From contig VXAI01000273.1 of assembly GCA_013399305.1 (NCBI GenBank), positions 485,061 through 549,060 of the forward strand: 64,000 nucleotides of DNA. The letters are read 5' to 3'. A program made the translations under genes and the position numbers. The notes beneath the pieces were generated by a model that was not told the origin of the DNA, ran no database searches, and worked only from the letters and a program-made list of their open reading frames with translations. This document shows positions 23,416 to 36,627 of the stretch, one piece after another (the first letter of the stretch is position 1; the number at the start of each line of letters is the position of its first letter). The DNA is from Rostratula benghalensis (taxonomy: Eukaryota > Chordata > Aves > Charadriiformes > Rostratulidae).

Positions 23416-26400
23416 GTCTCGACCCACATATGCTTATGGTATATGATTTTGTTCCTGCAGCATGATTCATTCTAGATTTCAAGTACAGAACATGATTCAT
23501 ACTCATTTCTTTCTTTCATTTGTATTATCTAGCCTAGCTGTTGAGGGTTTAGTCAGAAGAATAATTAATGTTCGGTTGATAATCTGAATCCCAACAGCTC
23601 ATCCCAGACAATGTTTCTTGACAGCAAATCCTGCACCACAGAGATTAAGGGAAATGTCAGAAGGCAAGGACTGCATGCAGAAGTACAGGCCACATTCACC
23701 AGTGCACCCCGTCTGCTATGCCCTGCGTTGCTGCGCAGCGGCCACAAAACTCCCATTGCACCATCACTGAGATGCAGTCCCAATATGACATGATGGCATA
23801 TGGTGATTTTGTATTTAGGAATGCAGATCACCAGACATGCTTTTAACTGGACATTTGTACATGCTATTCACTGACTTGCACACCCAACATGTGTGTGCAT
23901 CTTAGGGTTTGCGCATCCTGCAGTCCAAAGCAGCCAAGCTTTAAAGTGGCTGCAACAAAACCAGAAAGGAAGCCTTCATTTTGTTAAAAATCTGGCACTG
24001 ATTTCACTTTTTTCTAAATGAGACAGAAGGCAAATGTTCTCCAACAAAAGATAAACAATGGCAATCAGAGCTGGAATATTAATACTCCCAAGTCTGAAAG
24101 AAAAGGAGGACAAGCCAGAAAGGAAAGTAAATAATGGAGCTCGTGCCTTGCAGGGCCATTATCCCAAGGGCAGAACCATTGTCAGGGCTGCTCCCTCCAA
24201 GAGGAGCATGCAAGAGGAAAGGAAAGAAGAAGTGGCACTGTCCATAAAAAGGAAATGTAGAAAAACACTAGGAGAGGATTTGGAGTAGAAAATGCCAGTT
24301 GTTGAGAATGAAGGAAAAAAACAGAAAGCCAGGGACTTATGTCAGTCAACACTGCATGTTTTCAGGCCTCCTTCAGAAGGAAAGACACAAGGAAAACTCA
24401 CAGTTCCTTAATTTGATACCCTGGGCAGTGAATGCCAGCAGATGAAGTTCATCTCCTCCTTTCCTTCAGCTGCCTTTGCTAGCAGGACAGCATCTCCTAG
24501 GCAGCTGCACTGCCTCTTCCTATGGGGAGAAGGAGGAGACCTTCATGAGGTTGACCTTGCAGGAACCCCTGGGTTGGGGTCTGTCCTCTTTTCTATTACA
24601 TGAGGGAGAAGCTTTATTGACTAGAAAATGGCTGAAATTGAGGAACTTAATACAGTACTTCCCAAAATGTTTTTTGTCTCAGGGTAACTGCTGCAGGCCA
24701 CCAGCAGAGTACCTGCGGGTATTATCCAAGAGGAAAACAAGAATCTATATGCCTGTATTTCATGAGATGAGGCTTCTCAGAGTGCATTGGTATTCCCTTG
24801 AACTGCAAAAAATGATCATAATTTTACCACTACAGGAAAATGAAGCAGTGTTTGTTTAAGGGAGAAATTTGGCCTTAATGGTCAAGCATCCCAATGGATT
24901 GTTTCATAGTATTAAAACTGTGATCATTGGAGAAAATGTAGAAAAAGGTCAGCTCCTTACTAGGCACAGTAATTTCTGATGATTTCACTGGAAATTCCAA
25001 GTGTGAATAGCTTCCAGACACTCACTACATCAAATCCTGCGGGTGGGATGGGAGTGTGATGCAGGGAGAGGGCAGAGCAGATATCCCCCTACCAACTCAC
25101 TCCTGCCAGACCCAAATGTACCTCAGTCCTCCTGAGATGTAACAGCTATCGGAGGAAGATAATTTCAGGAAATAAACAAACACAAGGGCAAGCATGATGC
25201 TAGGAAGATGACTGTCATCACCTGATATATCACAAAAAGTCCACCACCATATCACACTATGGGTCCCCCTCTTCCACTCCTCACCATTCCTCTGACAAGC
25301 TCATGGTCAGACTCTAAGAAAGTGTCCACCATCAAGCTGGTGCAAAAAGGGGTTTTCCTCTCACAGTCTGCATGCTGCAAAAGAAAATGACTCGCTTTCT
25401 CCCCTCCTTTCTCTGGGCAACAGGACAATCCCTTGTACAACTTGTCATTGATCTGGCTGTTACAGGTGACTTTCAGTGCATCACCTAGGGGACAGAGCTG
25501 CAAAATGTCACAAGATACAATCCTCTAAGAGAGTAAACAGCCTCCACCAAATCTGAATAATGGCACCCTGTTTTTTTTCAAAAGGACTATCACTTGAAAA
25601 AATGAAAGTAACAGTCTTTTTTTTCCCCACATCCTGCGGTTCTTGGATTCCATTACTGTTGCAGTCAATGACTGTGCTGCCTGAAACACAGAGGGACATT
25701 TGGCTCCAGAGCCTTCTCCAGCCACCAAATCTCAGACTGTGCTTTGTCCACCAGGTTGGTTGACTCTGACTGTGGCTTACTATCCCTCAGACCCGGGCTT
25801 GTCTCACTTGGTGCTTTACTGCTTTATAGCTCTCTCCAGACAAGTGAGTACCTAATCCCCCTCTCAGGCAATAAACATTATATAACAGACACAAAAACCC
25901 CACATAAAACTGGAATGTAAGGACTAAGGGACTAAGGACTGAAGATCAAGTGTCCTAAGAAAGTGACTGTTCCTTGAAGCTCTCATGATTAAAGTGCTGC
26001 CATATGAAATTTTGTAATATATGTGTGTAACAGTTTCCTGCAAGTGTCTTTTTAAACTCAAGATGGATCCTTTAATAGCAAGACTAGTGAAAGCTGCTTT
26101 GTAATTTGCAGAGGATTTGTGTAATGCATGTACATATTTAGTGAGAGGTAATGAACCCTCCTTCACCTCCCAACCAATGAAGCATTAGCACCACCAGTTG
26201 GTCATCAAGCCTGAATAACACCCAGTTCCAACTGCAATAATAATGCAAGAATTTTATTCAGGTTCTCAAGAGCAACGCATTGTGTCTGTCATGCAGATGT
26301 ATTGTTTAGTTGGCCTGAAGTTGAGGCAAGTCATGTTAAAATTGCATATGTGCCTTTTTTTTCTGGGTTTGTTGATTGTACCTGAGATATGTTCTAGCTT

Positions 26401-29400
26401 GAAATTTAAACTGTGCTAATTATGGAATAAGAAAACTGTAATGAGGAGCTCAGCTAAATCCCAGATCTCTCAGCATGGTTGCGGTTCTCAGTTCACTGAT
26501 GAAAGACTGAAGAGGATCCAGAGAAAACACTATTAGTGTTGTGGACTTTTAGAGCATCCTGATCCAAGAATGTACTAATCTGTAGAGGGAAGTGGGGCAG
26601 ACTTGGGGGCTGGTTTTCAGTTCGTGGGTCTTGGCTTGCAAAGCTGTTTTTGCACAGCACATGGCTAGACTGCCATGGGCCTGCACAAAGTCTTGATTTA
26701 TACACACATATGCTCATGCCTTCAAAGGCAGGTGTGTGCCCCTGGTTACTGGAAGGGTCTATCTGCTCTGCTTTGCTATTACTGTTTGCTTAAACTGCAA
26801 ATGTTTTCCCTTTTCCTGTTTCCCTGTCTTCCTCTTCCCTTGTGTTTGCTCATGAGTAGGTATACGGGTTTTTCAAAGCACTCGCTTATTTTGCACTAAG
26901 GTCCCTGGCATTGCTCAGGGATTTAGCAGGAACATGAATTAACTGCCCTTGATACCTGCTTTATAAGTATTTTCTATTGTGATCTAAGAAAGTCTCAGCA
27001 TAAAAGGGAATCAAGATCACCATGTCTGGACTGTTTCAACCAAGGTTTCGGGACTGGCTGAGATGGAGAAAAGGTTATAACGAAGACCATGGCTGCAAGG
27101 AGTAACATCTCCTGTCAGAGGAAACTCTCAGTCATGTGCATACAAAGGAGGTAAACTATATAATCTGCTCCCTTACAGAAATGTTAACCATTACAAATAA
27201 TAACGGGATTATAGACCACCCCCAAATTCTAACATTAATATGTGGCCCATGGCACCAGTTTGATGAGTACGTGTTGGTGCTTTACTGCGTCTCATCTGAC
27301 TGCTCAAATCAATCACATCCTTGCTGTCCTCCCTGCTTGGGATGGCATCTGAGAGTGGTATCAGAGGCTGTGAAAACTAATTCATTATGGTAGGATTGTC
27401 ATTCTCAGAACCAGTGTGTCCAACAAAATGCACCTAGACATTTTGAGTCTGTTAGTATCATGCTTATAGGTGGGCACAAGAATGTTTGCAATGACTGTGG
27501 TCCCCTCACACTACACCTTCTAGAAGCAAAGACCAAGGAGCAGATCTTGCCAAACTGTTTTACAAGTCTATCACTTACTATCACCCCACAAGTCACCAGT
27601 GGGATGATAGTATGGCACTGATGCCAACCTAGGACTTTGCCATCACTCTTGAAGCCTGAAGAACCAAGACCTTCTTAGGCTAAACAAATGAGAAAAGGAA
27701 AAAGGATGTGGAACTCACTTTTTCCCAGTAGAAAAGTTCTCGTATTCTTTGTGGCACTCTTGCCACATGCTTTATGAAATAGTCTCCCCATTTACACTTG
27801 ATAAACTTGTACAAATAAACATAATAAAAATATTTTTGTTTCCTCTTTACTTTAATGTTTCGCTTTTACTTAGTAAAAATGAGCTTCAGTTTGAGGATAT
27901 TCCCACAAAAAACATATGTAATACTGGAATACAAATAATTTGTGATGTTTTCAATAACTAAGACTTCACTGATTAACACTGTCAGGTGTTAAAAAAGTGG
28001 AGCAAAATATCACCATTCTCAGTATGACTTTGTGTCTGGTACTGGTACGTGATGCTTACAAAGCAAGGGTTTTGACTCGTGCGAGTGACACTGGAACTCC
28101 TCACCTGAAGAAGGATTTGCAGTGATCAAGCCCTGCCTTTGCAGAGTTAGAGGGGTTTTGAAAGATGTTTTTTTCTTTCAAGAGCTTATTAAGATTGAAA
28201 AATTATGCAGCCCATTGCTTTAGCTGTTTCTCATAGGCTTTACAGTGCTCAGAGAGCATATCATTTTTGTACTCTGGTTCTCAGCTGCACAGGCTCTCTC
28301 TGAAGAGGCTGGGCAATCTTCAGTGCCATGTAGCACTCAGAAGTGGCGCTTAGACTGTAAATATTATATGCTGCTGTAAGAACATTTGAATGGTAATACT
28401 CAAGCAATTACTTTCCTTTCAAGATCATTAAACACAAATCTGACTTGTATTTTAATAGGACTGCCAATGTATTTAATGGGGGGCAGTAAAGGGTAGTTTT
28501 TTTCTAATGGATGAATGTTTATATTATTATCCACTCTGAGAGACCACATTAGGAGGGAGCTGTATACCGCTCATGTGTTTTGCCTCAGTCCTTTCACACA
28601 GTATTCATTTTTTTTTTTTAGTTCTGTATCTTACAGTATTATGACAAAACTGCATCTACAATAAATCCCACCACCATATTCTGACCAAAGAACCAATACA
28701 GTCATGCTGGAAAGGATTTGCAATTCACATTTTCCACGTCTGTTAAAATTTTAGAGAAAGTCAATGCTTGGCAAGTTGATGGGTTTGGACAGTGACACCT
28801 GCTATGCGGCCAAGGGACAGGCACTGTAGGATTGACAGCAACACCAGTTTCTCCACACCACCTTGCAAACACATCTGGGGACTGCTTGGAAGCATCCCTC
28901 AGCTTCAGTGGGTGTTTCTGCCTTCACATTCATTCCCATCTGCGCTTGGGCTGCCAAGAAGAGTAGCCATCAGCATGAGACCCATGGCAGGAGGTTGGGT
29001 CTACTCTGGAATTAGTGGCTGCTTGGCCACAGCACAGACTCACCCCACTGTCACTGAGGCCTCCACCACAGGGACTCATGGGCTAGAAAGCAAAAAGCTG
29101 CTTAGTCTCTAGGCAATTAGGACAAACTTGTTCCTGACTATTTGTTTTATATTAGAAAAACATCTGCATCATCTTGTCATTGTGGATTTAAAGTCATATA
29201 TTTTACTAATATTACTGAGATGAGCAGGAAATAAAAGCCAATTTGGGGCAGTCCTCAACAGTCTTCATATTTTGGGAGCTCAAGAAAGAATGAATACTGC
29301 AGTCTGTTTCCACTTTCCACTCACTCTTTGAAAGCGAAGGCTGGAAACAGCTATGCTGCATGTCTGCTTAGCAGCTGGTAGCCTCTGGACAGTAGTTAAG

Positions 29401-32400
29401 AAAATTTTGACTATTTTTTCCTTCCTATTTGCACTCATATCATAAACATACACCTTTCCCTGCTAACTGCAGTGAAGGTTCTGCGTATACTTCAGAGCAA
29501 ATGCAGCTCTATTGATCATATGATGTTATTATCTGGGCCCAAAATCCGTGGCTGAGAAACACATTTCTCTCAGGTCAGTGCTTCTGTATCGGTCTGAATT
29601 TATCCGTGGAGGTTTGCTGTTCAAAATGGCACCCAGCTCAGTAGCTGAGAATGTGTACATGAACCACCTGTATCATCACTAAAATGTTTCAGGTGCAAAC
29701 CTTGATGTCTCCCTGTTAGATAGCTGTGGGCAGTAGTTATTGCAAGCCTACCAAGTAGAATTTGTTAGATGTTTATAGGTCTGCTTTGTAAACATTGCAT
29801 CAGGAAGTTGGCTCTATATCCAGAGCTCATGGAAAGAAGCCCAGGAGTTAAAGGAGAAAGAAGGGTGGAATATTTTCTATTAGTTTGCATTCTAGTGGAC
29901 AACAGCAAAAGCCAACCAGGAATTGGTACAGGATCACATTCATAACCAGGATGTATGGTGGTAATAAACAGAGAGGTAAGGGTGGGAGCCTCCAATCATG
30001 AGTGGTTTCTGCAAGTTGCAAGCAGAAATAATGAAGATGAGCACTTTCATCTCCCCCCTTACCCTGGGGGACAGAAAAATCATATTGCACTGAGAGCCCT
30101 CCATCCCGCGACCTGCTTGGCATGGCTCTGCTCCAGCAGCACCTCTCTGAGCACCTGCTTGCCAAGAAGTTCTCCAGAGGTACGGGAAGGCTTTACTGAA
30201 AATTCCACCCTTAGAGGAGAAGCACAGCACAGAGGAAGCAGCTAAGGTACTACCCAACTGCAAGAGCAGAGAAACGTGTGGAGCACAACATCTAATGGCT
30301 GGGATACAAAGGCAAAACACGCTCAGTGGTGAGCATGCTCCCAGAAACGTATGGCTCCCCACGCCTAAGAGAAGTACTCAACCACTACAGCTGCCACATT
30401 TGGGACTATTATTATAGAAAACTGTTGACATTTTCCGGGTTAAGGATGGTTATCTGGAATTCATGGATAATTTAGTCCTTTTGCTTGCAGAAATAGTTTG
30501 ATATGCTCTTTAAATAAGCATATAAAGAGATTGATGTGTGATGTTTGTGGGTTCAGATTTTCTGAAAAGTGACATTCCTGTATGGCAGAGAATAAGGCTT
30601 AAAAGGGGATATTATTTATAAAAGCACCGCCATGCACAGGCAGTGTTTATTTACCATTTAAATGCCTCATTTCTGTTCTGGCTGTCTGTGCTATAATTTG
30701 CACAGGCACTTAAACTTGAGTATAAATAAATGCAAAGAAGTAGTGTTTATGCAGTTAAGATGAGGAAATCAAGCACTAAAAGATGGAGGCCACTCCTGCA
30801 ACATTGGTTCAGCTATCTTACCCACCTTTCACTTCTGCTGAGGGCCCCTTTAGCCATAAGTAAGAAGCCATTCATGCTTGTGTTTGAAGAGCTTGATCAG
30901 AATATCTGAGTTGAAGACGTCTCTGAGATTTAATGAGTGGGCAGGCAGTGTGAGCCAAGCACCGGGTCACCATTACTGAAATGCACAGGATGTAATGAGA
31001 CACCTCAGGTATCTTGCCAAGATCCTTGAGATGGGAAGCATTTTCCTCTGGGCAAAGTGGGACTCAGACTCTGCTCCAGGATGAGGGGGGCCAGTGCCAG
31101 GGAACAGCCCCAGGATGGCAGGCTGCAGTGAGGACATTTGTCACTGCCCATCTTGAATGTTGGAGAAGGGGTGACCAAGTTGTACCTCCTCCTTGAGCTC
31201 TGCCCCCCACACCACCAAATCCGTAACTGACCTCTTTGCTCCTGGCACATTTGACTCTCCACTGTGCTTATGGACATGTACATGGGAGAAGTGAGGTCAT
31301 GTCACACGTGAACACATGGGATATGGTGCAGGGACATGCTGCCTCTCGTGGGTGGGGGCATCAGGTAGGGGAGGCATGGATGCTTCCAGGGTGGCAGGGT
31401 GCCTTGCAGTTCAGCCGTTGAACTCAGCACAGTTTTACACCACTTTTATGCTTATAATTGAGGAAAGAAATTAGTTGAAGGGCTTGGTTAAAATATTAGG
31501 AGTATATATCTCTCATCTGGTCCCATTTGTTTGCCCAGGCAGAAGTGAATCATTTTGGTAGAGGAAAGGAAGACACCCCTCACTTATTCTGCCTATTAAA
31601 AAGGTAGAAGAGTCACATCTTTTTTCATCACTTTACAGCAAACACCTGCCTTGAGCCCCAGAGAACACCCAGTAGGATGAGAGATGGGCACAAGTGAAGG
31701 ATACACTACTTACCACGTCAGCTCTGTTGCAGTCCATGGGGAAGGTGCCCTCGTTGAGTTGTCCTCTTCCATAACACTGACACTGATGACTTTTACAGCA
31801 CAGATGTACCATGTCCTGCCTTTGGCAAATCACCATGGGATGTACAGCCCTTCCAGCAAGTCCCTGTGAAGCCTCTCTGCCTTGAGTGAGCACCCATGGG
31901 GCAGGAGGGGCAAGCGGGGGAACTGAGGTGCACCAAAATCTGGAACAACCATTTCAGAGTTGCAGTTTCAAGAGACGTTTCTGTAGTTGGGAAAAGTTCT
32001 CTTTGGAAAGTCAGATCTTCCTTTGCTTCTGCTTTGGTTGCATCGAAGATAAAAGCTTGTGACCAGTAAGATGTTCAACTGCATTGCAAGTAAAAGAAGG
32101 GAGATGCTGTTTGTGGTCTCCTTTGGCATCAAGTGGGGATCAGGCAGTGTCAATGCCATATCATTGTTTGTGACTCTCACTTGTTAGAGGAGTCATCCTT
32201 AACTTTCATCGACCTGTGATACTAGTGTTTTCCACTGACATCAGTGCATGAAGTACAGCATTATCCAACATGCATGTACCTACTGCAAAAACATTTTCTA
32301 ATGCCCTGTCTTCACTGTATGGAAATCTGACAACTCTGATGTATTTGGTTTATGGCTACGAGAACACACCTCTTCCTATATCAGATGAAGGGGCTCAAGG

Positions 32401-34099
32401 AAGCACACAGACAGCCTGCAAGATATAGGGGGATTAGGAGACCAGCAGGCATGGCTGTGCCTGGCTTACTGGCAACCTTAGCACTGTGTGTGGAGCCATG
32501 TCCTCCACAGCATAGGTAGACACCAGCAGAACAAAATGTCTGAGTGGTTTTGTGGCTCCAGTCCTGGCCATGCAACAGCAATGTGAAAACCAGATGTGTC
32601 ACTCCCTGACCAGTACCAATGAGCTGTCATGTTTGGAAGGTATTTGAGGTGGGAAAGACATGTTGTCCTTAATGATCAACGGGGAATATCAGGTTGTCGC
32701 TCCTCTCGTGCTCCCCTAACAACTCTCCAGCTTTGCCCACAGCAGCAGGTTTGTTCTCAGCCCTATTCTGATTCAGTTACAGTTAGCTTTGGGAACAGCC
32801 CCCATCATCACTGACAGCAATGGCACGTAGCCTATTGACTTCAGTAGGAGGAGAATGTCACCCCTTCTACATGCATGTGTGTGTATGAGTGTCTTTTGAA
32901 AAGCACTAAGCATACATTAATACTAATAACTAATTCCTTTGCGTCTGCCTGATAGGCAGCAGGCAGAGTGTGAACTGCTCTATGTATCAATTAAGTGAAA
33001 AATAAATAATAGGGAGAAAGTAATATCTTTAACAGTCTATTCACTGGCACATACATATTTATTAGGTACCAAACATAATGCTGCTCATATTATTGTTTAT
33101 GTGCATCATGAAGCCCCAATATCATTTATGGTATCATGGTTTAAATGATGAAAGTCAGATGCAGCAGCGTTGCAATATTCCTCAAAGCAGGCTTGCTGAT
33201 AAAGCTCTGCTTTTTATTTTTTCTTTCTTTCATACACTCGGTCCATTGCTGGTTTACAGCCTGCTTGGGACACCAGGCTTTTCCAACCTAACAGAATAAA
33301 ATTAATTTCTAATCCTTTTTTGAGTCTGTAAGTTTTAATGCAACTTTATCCTTGTCGTCCCAAGACTAACCAAAGGGAGACAGAATGAACAGGGCTCATT
33401 TAATGAAGGTGCAATGTGGGGGAGAGGTGAATCAGGAAACAGCAAAAGCACTTGCAATTTGGTGGATGAATGAGTAGCAAGGGGACTGCCTCCTGAAACA
33501 TGGTTAAATATGTAAACTCTGTCTAGGGAAAATGTTTATTTACCTAGATTGACAGCGATCAGGGTAAAAAGCACTCAAGATAAGTGGCTCTTTAGCCAAC
33601 TTTAATTTGTTGATGGATGGATTGATGGGAGGATGGTCAAAGAAATGACAACATAACTCTCTGTAATGGAAATATCCTGTCTGCTGGAGTTTGCAATATC
33701 ATTTGGTCTAATTATTCCTGATCCATCTATGAGCAAACTTTGCTCCCAGTGAGACAAGTTGTCACTCCTTTTCTTTAAATAAAAAGCTGAGGAGAAAAAA
33801 TCAAGAACAATTAGAGCAAAGGACGATGACATCTTCTGCAGTTAAAAATACATAAAAACATCACACGTATCGCTTAAAGATGGTTTACTATATTAATTGA
33901 AATAATTGTGCATTCTATTATGCAGTTTGTAAGGGAATAGATAGCCTGTTTCACAAATTAAGTCTTGTCTTTCTACATTCCTTCGACAAAATAATGGTGA
34001 GTGAACGCTGCTATTGTAAATGATCCCAAGTACAAACCTTGTAGCGACAGAATGGGCTGTGCTTTTCTGGTGGAAGTTAGTGGGAAAGCAAGAAATCAA

Positions 34100-35420
34100 T
34101 CACAGAGTCATAGAATAGTTTGGGTTGGAAAGGGCCTTTAAAGGTCATCTAGACCAACACAACTGTAATAAGCAGGGACACCTTCAAGGTCAGGTTGTTC
34201 AGAGCCCCATCCAACCTGACCTTGAATGTTTCCACAGACTGGGTATTCACCACATCTCTGGGTAACCTGTTCCAGTGTTTCACCACCTTCATCATAAAAA
34301 ATGTCTTCCTTACATCTAATCTGGTTATCTAATCTGGTTCTACCCACTTTTAGTTTAAAGCCCTTGTCATATTGCCACAGGCCCTATTAAAAAGTCTGTT
34401 CCCATCTTTCTTATAAGCCCATTAAGTACTGAAAATCTGCAATAAGGTCTCCTCAGACCCTTTTCTCCAGGCTAAACAACCCCAACTCTCTCAGCCTTTC
34501 CTCATAGGAGAGGTGTTCTACCTCCCTGATTTATGGCCCTCCTTTGGACCCACTCCAACAGGTCCATGTCCTTCCTGTGCTGGGAACTACAGAGCTGCAT
34601 GCAGGACTCCAGGTGTGGTCTCACCAGAGTGGAGTAGAGGGGCAGAATCACATCCCTTGACCTGCTGGTCACACTTTGTTTGATGCAGCCCAGGATATGG
34701 TTGACTTTCTGGGGCTGCAAGCATGCACTGCTGGCTTATGTCCAGCCTTCCATTGACCAACCCCCCTAAGTCCCTCCCAGTAGGGCTGCTCTCAATCCCT
34801 TCATCCCCCAACCTGTATTGATACTGGGCATTGCCCCAAACTACATGCAGGACCTTGTACTTGACCTTGTTGAACCTCATGAGGTTCACATGTGCTTACT
34901 TCTCAAGCTTGTCCAGGTCCCTCTGAATGGCATCCCATCCCTCAGGTGTGTCATCTGCAAATTTGCCTAAGGTTTACTTAATCCTCACATATTGATGAAA
35001 TGATCCTCCCAGGCAAAGAGGTGAGACTGACAGGTATCTTTCACTAGAACAAGTTGCTCAAAGATCCTGGATCTTTGGAAGGTGTCATCTCATCTTGCCT
35101 AAGATTTACTTAATCCCCACATATTGATGAAATACAATTCTCAGTATGGATCCCTGAGGGCCACCACTCATCACTGATCTCCATCCAGACGTTAAGCTAT
35201 TGACCACTGCACTCTGGATGAGATCATGCAGCCAATTCCTCATCCACACAATAGTCCAGCCATTAAATCCATCTGTCTCCAATTTAGAGAGAAGCATGTT
35301 GTGGGGGACCGTGCCTAAGGCCATACAGAAACCCAGATAGATGACATCTGTAGCTCTTCCCTTGTTAACTGGTGTAGTCATTCCATCATAGAAGGCCACT
35401 AGGTTGGTCAGGCAAGAACC
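34100..35420 (-). mobile_element. CR1 LINE, outer copy, 3' part
   Basis: Minus-strand CR1. The plus strand opens at the element's 3' end with TCATAGAATAGTTTGGGTTGG, the reverse complement of the canonical CR1 tail, and then runs back through the 3' UTR and reverse-transcriptase region. Readable pieces of the translation include KYKVLHVVWGNAQYQYRLG and SRSRDVILPLYSTLVRPHLE, and the catalytic box survives as KFADDT (near 34948-34965). Frameshifts and stops make it inactive. It is interrupted by a locally copied insertion (about 35001-35095) and then, at 35420, by a second CR1; the element resumes at about 36498. Confidence 0.95.
34963..35133. repeat. Internal duplication with filler inside outer CR1
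   Basis: A stretch of about 37 bases (34963-35000, containing TTTACTTAATCC and CACATATTGATGAAAT) recurs nearly identically at 35096-35133. Between the copies is about 95 bases not expected at this point of CR1. This filler matches 36600-36695, which spans the 5' end of the same element and the adjoining DNA (shared words GAGGTGAGACTGACAGGTA, TTTCACTAGAACAAGTTGCT). The pattern indicates copying of a local template during repair or replication. Confidence 0.75.
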
Positions 35421-36497
35421 CATAGAATCATAGAATGGTTAGAGTTGGAAGGGACCTTAAACATCGGGTTCCAACCCCCCTGACATGGGTAGGGACACCT
35501 CCCATGAGAGCAGGTTGCTCAAATCCCCATCCAGCCTGACCTTAAACACTTCCAGGGATGGGGCATACACAACTTCTCTGAGCAACCTCTTCCAGTGCCT
35601 CACCATCATCACAGTAAGGAATTTCTTTCTGGTATCTAATCTAAATCTCTCCTCTTCCAATTAAAAATAGCTACCCCTTGTCCTGTTACTACATTTCCTG
35701 ACAAAGAGTTCCTCTCCACCTCTCTTGTAGGCTCCATTCAGATATTGGAAGGCTGCTATAAGGTCTTCCCAGAGCCTTCTCTTCTCCAAGCTGAACAACC
35801 CCAGCTCTCTTGGCTGGTCTTCATAGGAGAGGTACTTCATGCCTCTTATCATCTTGGTGGCCCTCCACTGGACCCATTCCAACAGGTCCATGTCCTTTCT
35901 ATGTTGAGGACTCCAGAGCTGGACACGGTACTCCAGGTGGGATCTCACGAGCACAGAGCAGAGGGGTAGAGTCACCTCCTGCAACCTACTGGCCATGCTT
36001 CTTTTGATGCAGCCCAGGATGCTGCTGGCTTTCTGGGTTGCCAGTGTGCACTGCAAGCTCATGTTGAGATTCTCATCCATGAGCACTCCCAAAGCCTTCT
36101 CCTCAGGGAGAGAGAATGGCTCTCCAGCCATTCTCTGCCCAACCGGTATCTGCACTTGGGATTGTCATGTCCCAGGTGGAGGACCCTGCACTTGGCTTGG
36201 TTGAACTTCATGCAAATCGCACTAGCCCACCTCTCAAGCCTGTCCAGGTCCCTCTGGATGGCACCCTTTCCCTCCAGCATGTCGACTGTGCCCCTGAGAG
36301 AGTGCACTCTATCCCACTGTCTGTGTCTCTGACAAAGGTGTTAAATAACACTGGTCCCAGCACTGAACCCTGAGGAATGCCACTTGTTACTGTCCACTTG
36401 GACATAGAGCCTTTGGCCAGAAGCCTTTGAGTGCAGCCATCCAGCCTACTCCTTATCCACCGAGTGGTCCATTCATTGAATCTATGACTTTCCATTA
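35421..36497 (-). mobile_element. CR1 LINE, nested inner copy
   Basis: A second minus-strand CR1 starts with CATAGAATCATAGAATGG exactly where the outer element is cut. Its reverse-transcriptase region includes [13 protein letters not shown] (thumb-side motif B), then [58 protein letters not shown] and LGLFSLEKRRLWEDLI, followed by the 3' UTR. The stretch that should hold FADDTKL between motif B and KCRVLHLG is missing about 35 bases near 36295-36305, so it lacks the catalytic box. The 5' end is truncated within reverse transcriptase, as is usual for CR1. A frame of 164 codons (35661-36155) is still open, consistent with moderate age. Confidence 0.93.
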
Positions 36498-36627
36498 CCC
36501 TTCACCTTTTTACCCTTGGTAAAACCATGCTGACTGTTTTGAATCACCGCCCTGTCCTCCATGTGCCTTTACATTGCTTCTAGGAAATGTGTCTGTTCCG
36601 TGATCCTCCCAGAGGTGAGACTGACAG
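36498..36627 (-). mobile_element. CR1 LINE, outer copy, 5' part
   Basis: The sequence resumes with ACCCTTGGTAAAACCATGCTGACTG and runs to GATCCTCCCAGAGGTGAGACTGACAG. In intact CR1 these follow directly after the GGTCAGGCAAGAAC segment that ends at 35420. The outer copy therefore spans the nested one. The match to CR1 as I know it ends near 36627, taken as the 5' truncation point. Confidence 0.75.

Larger units (their letters stand above)
21481..34099. other. Gene-empty AT-leaning DNA
   Basis: Over 12 kb I see no open frame with a domain, no RNA gene and no clear transposon. There are scattered small words of old repeats (two listed separately), short direct repeats such as GGACTAA units near 25920-25940, and many AT-rich runs. 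It behaves like intergenic or deep intronic sequence. Short exons cannot be ruled out. Confidence 0.55.

Noticed and set aside
35106..36495. Reverse-transcriptase frames as a host gene or retron-like system
   Set aside because: They are plainly CR1 fragments: canonical CR1 3' tails, frameshifts, truncated 5' ends and a missing catalytic box in one copy.
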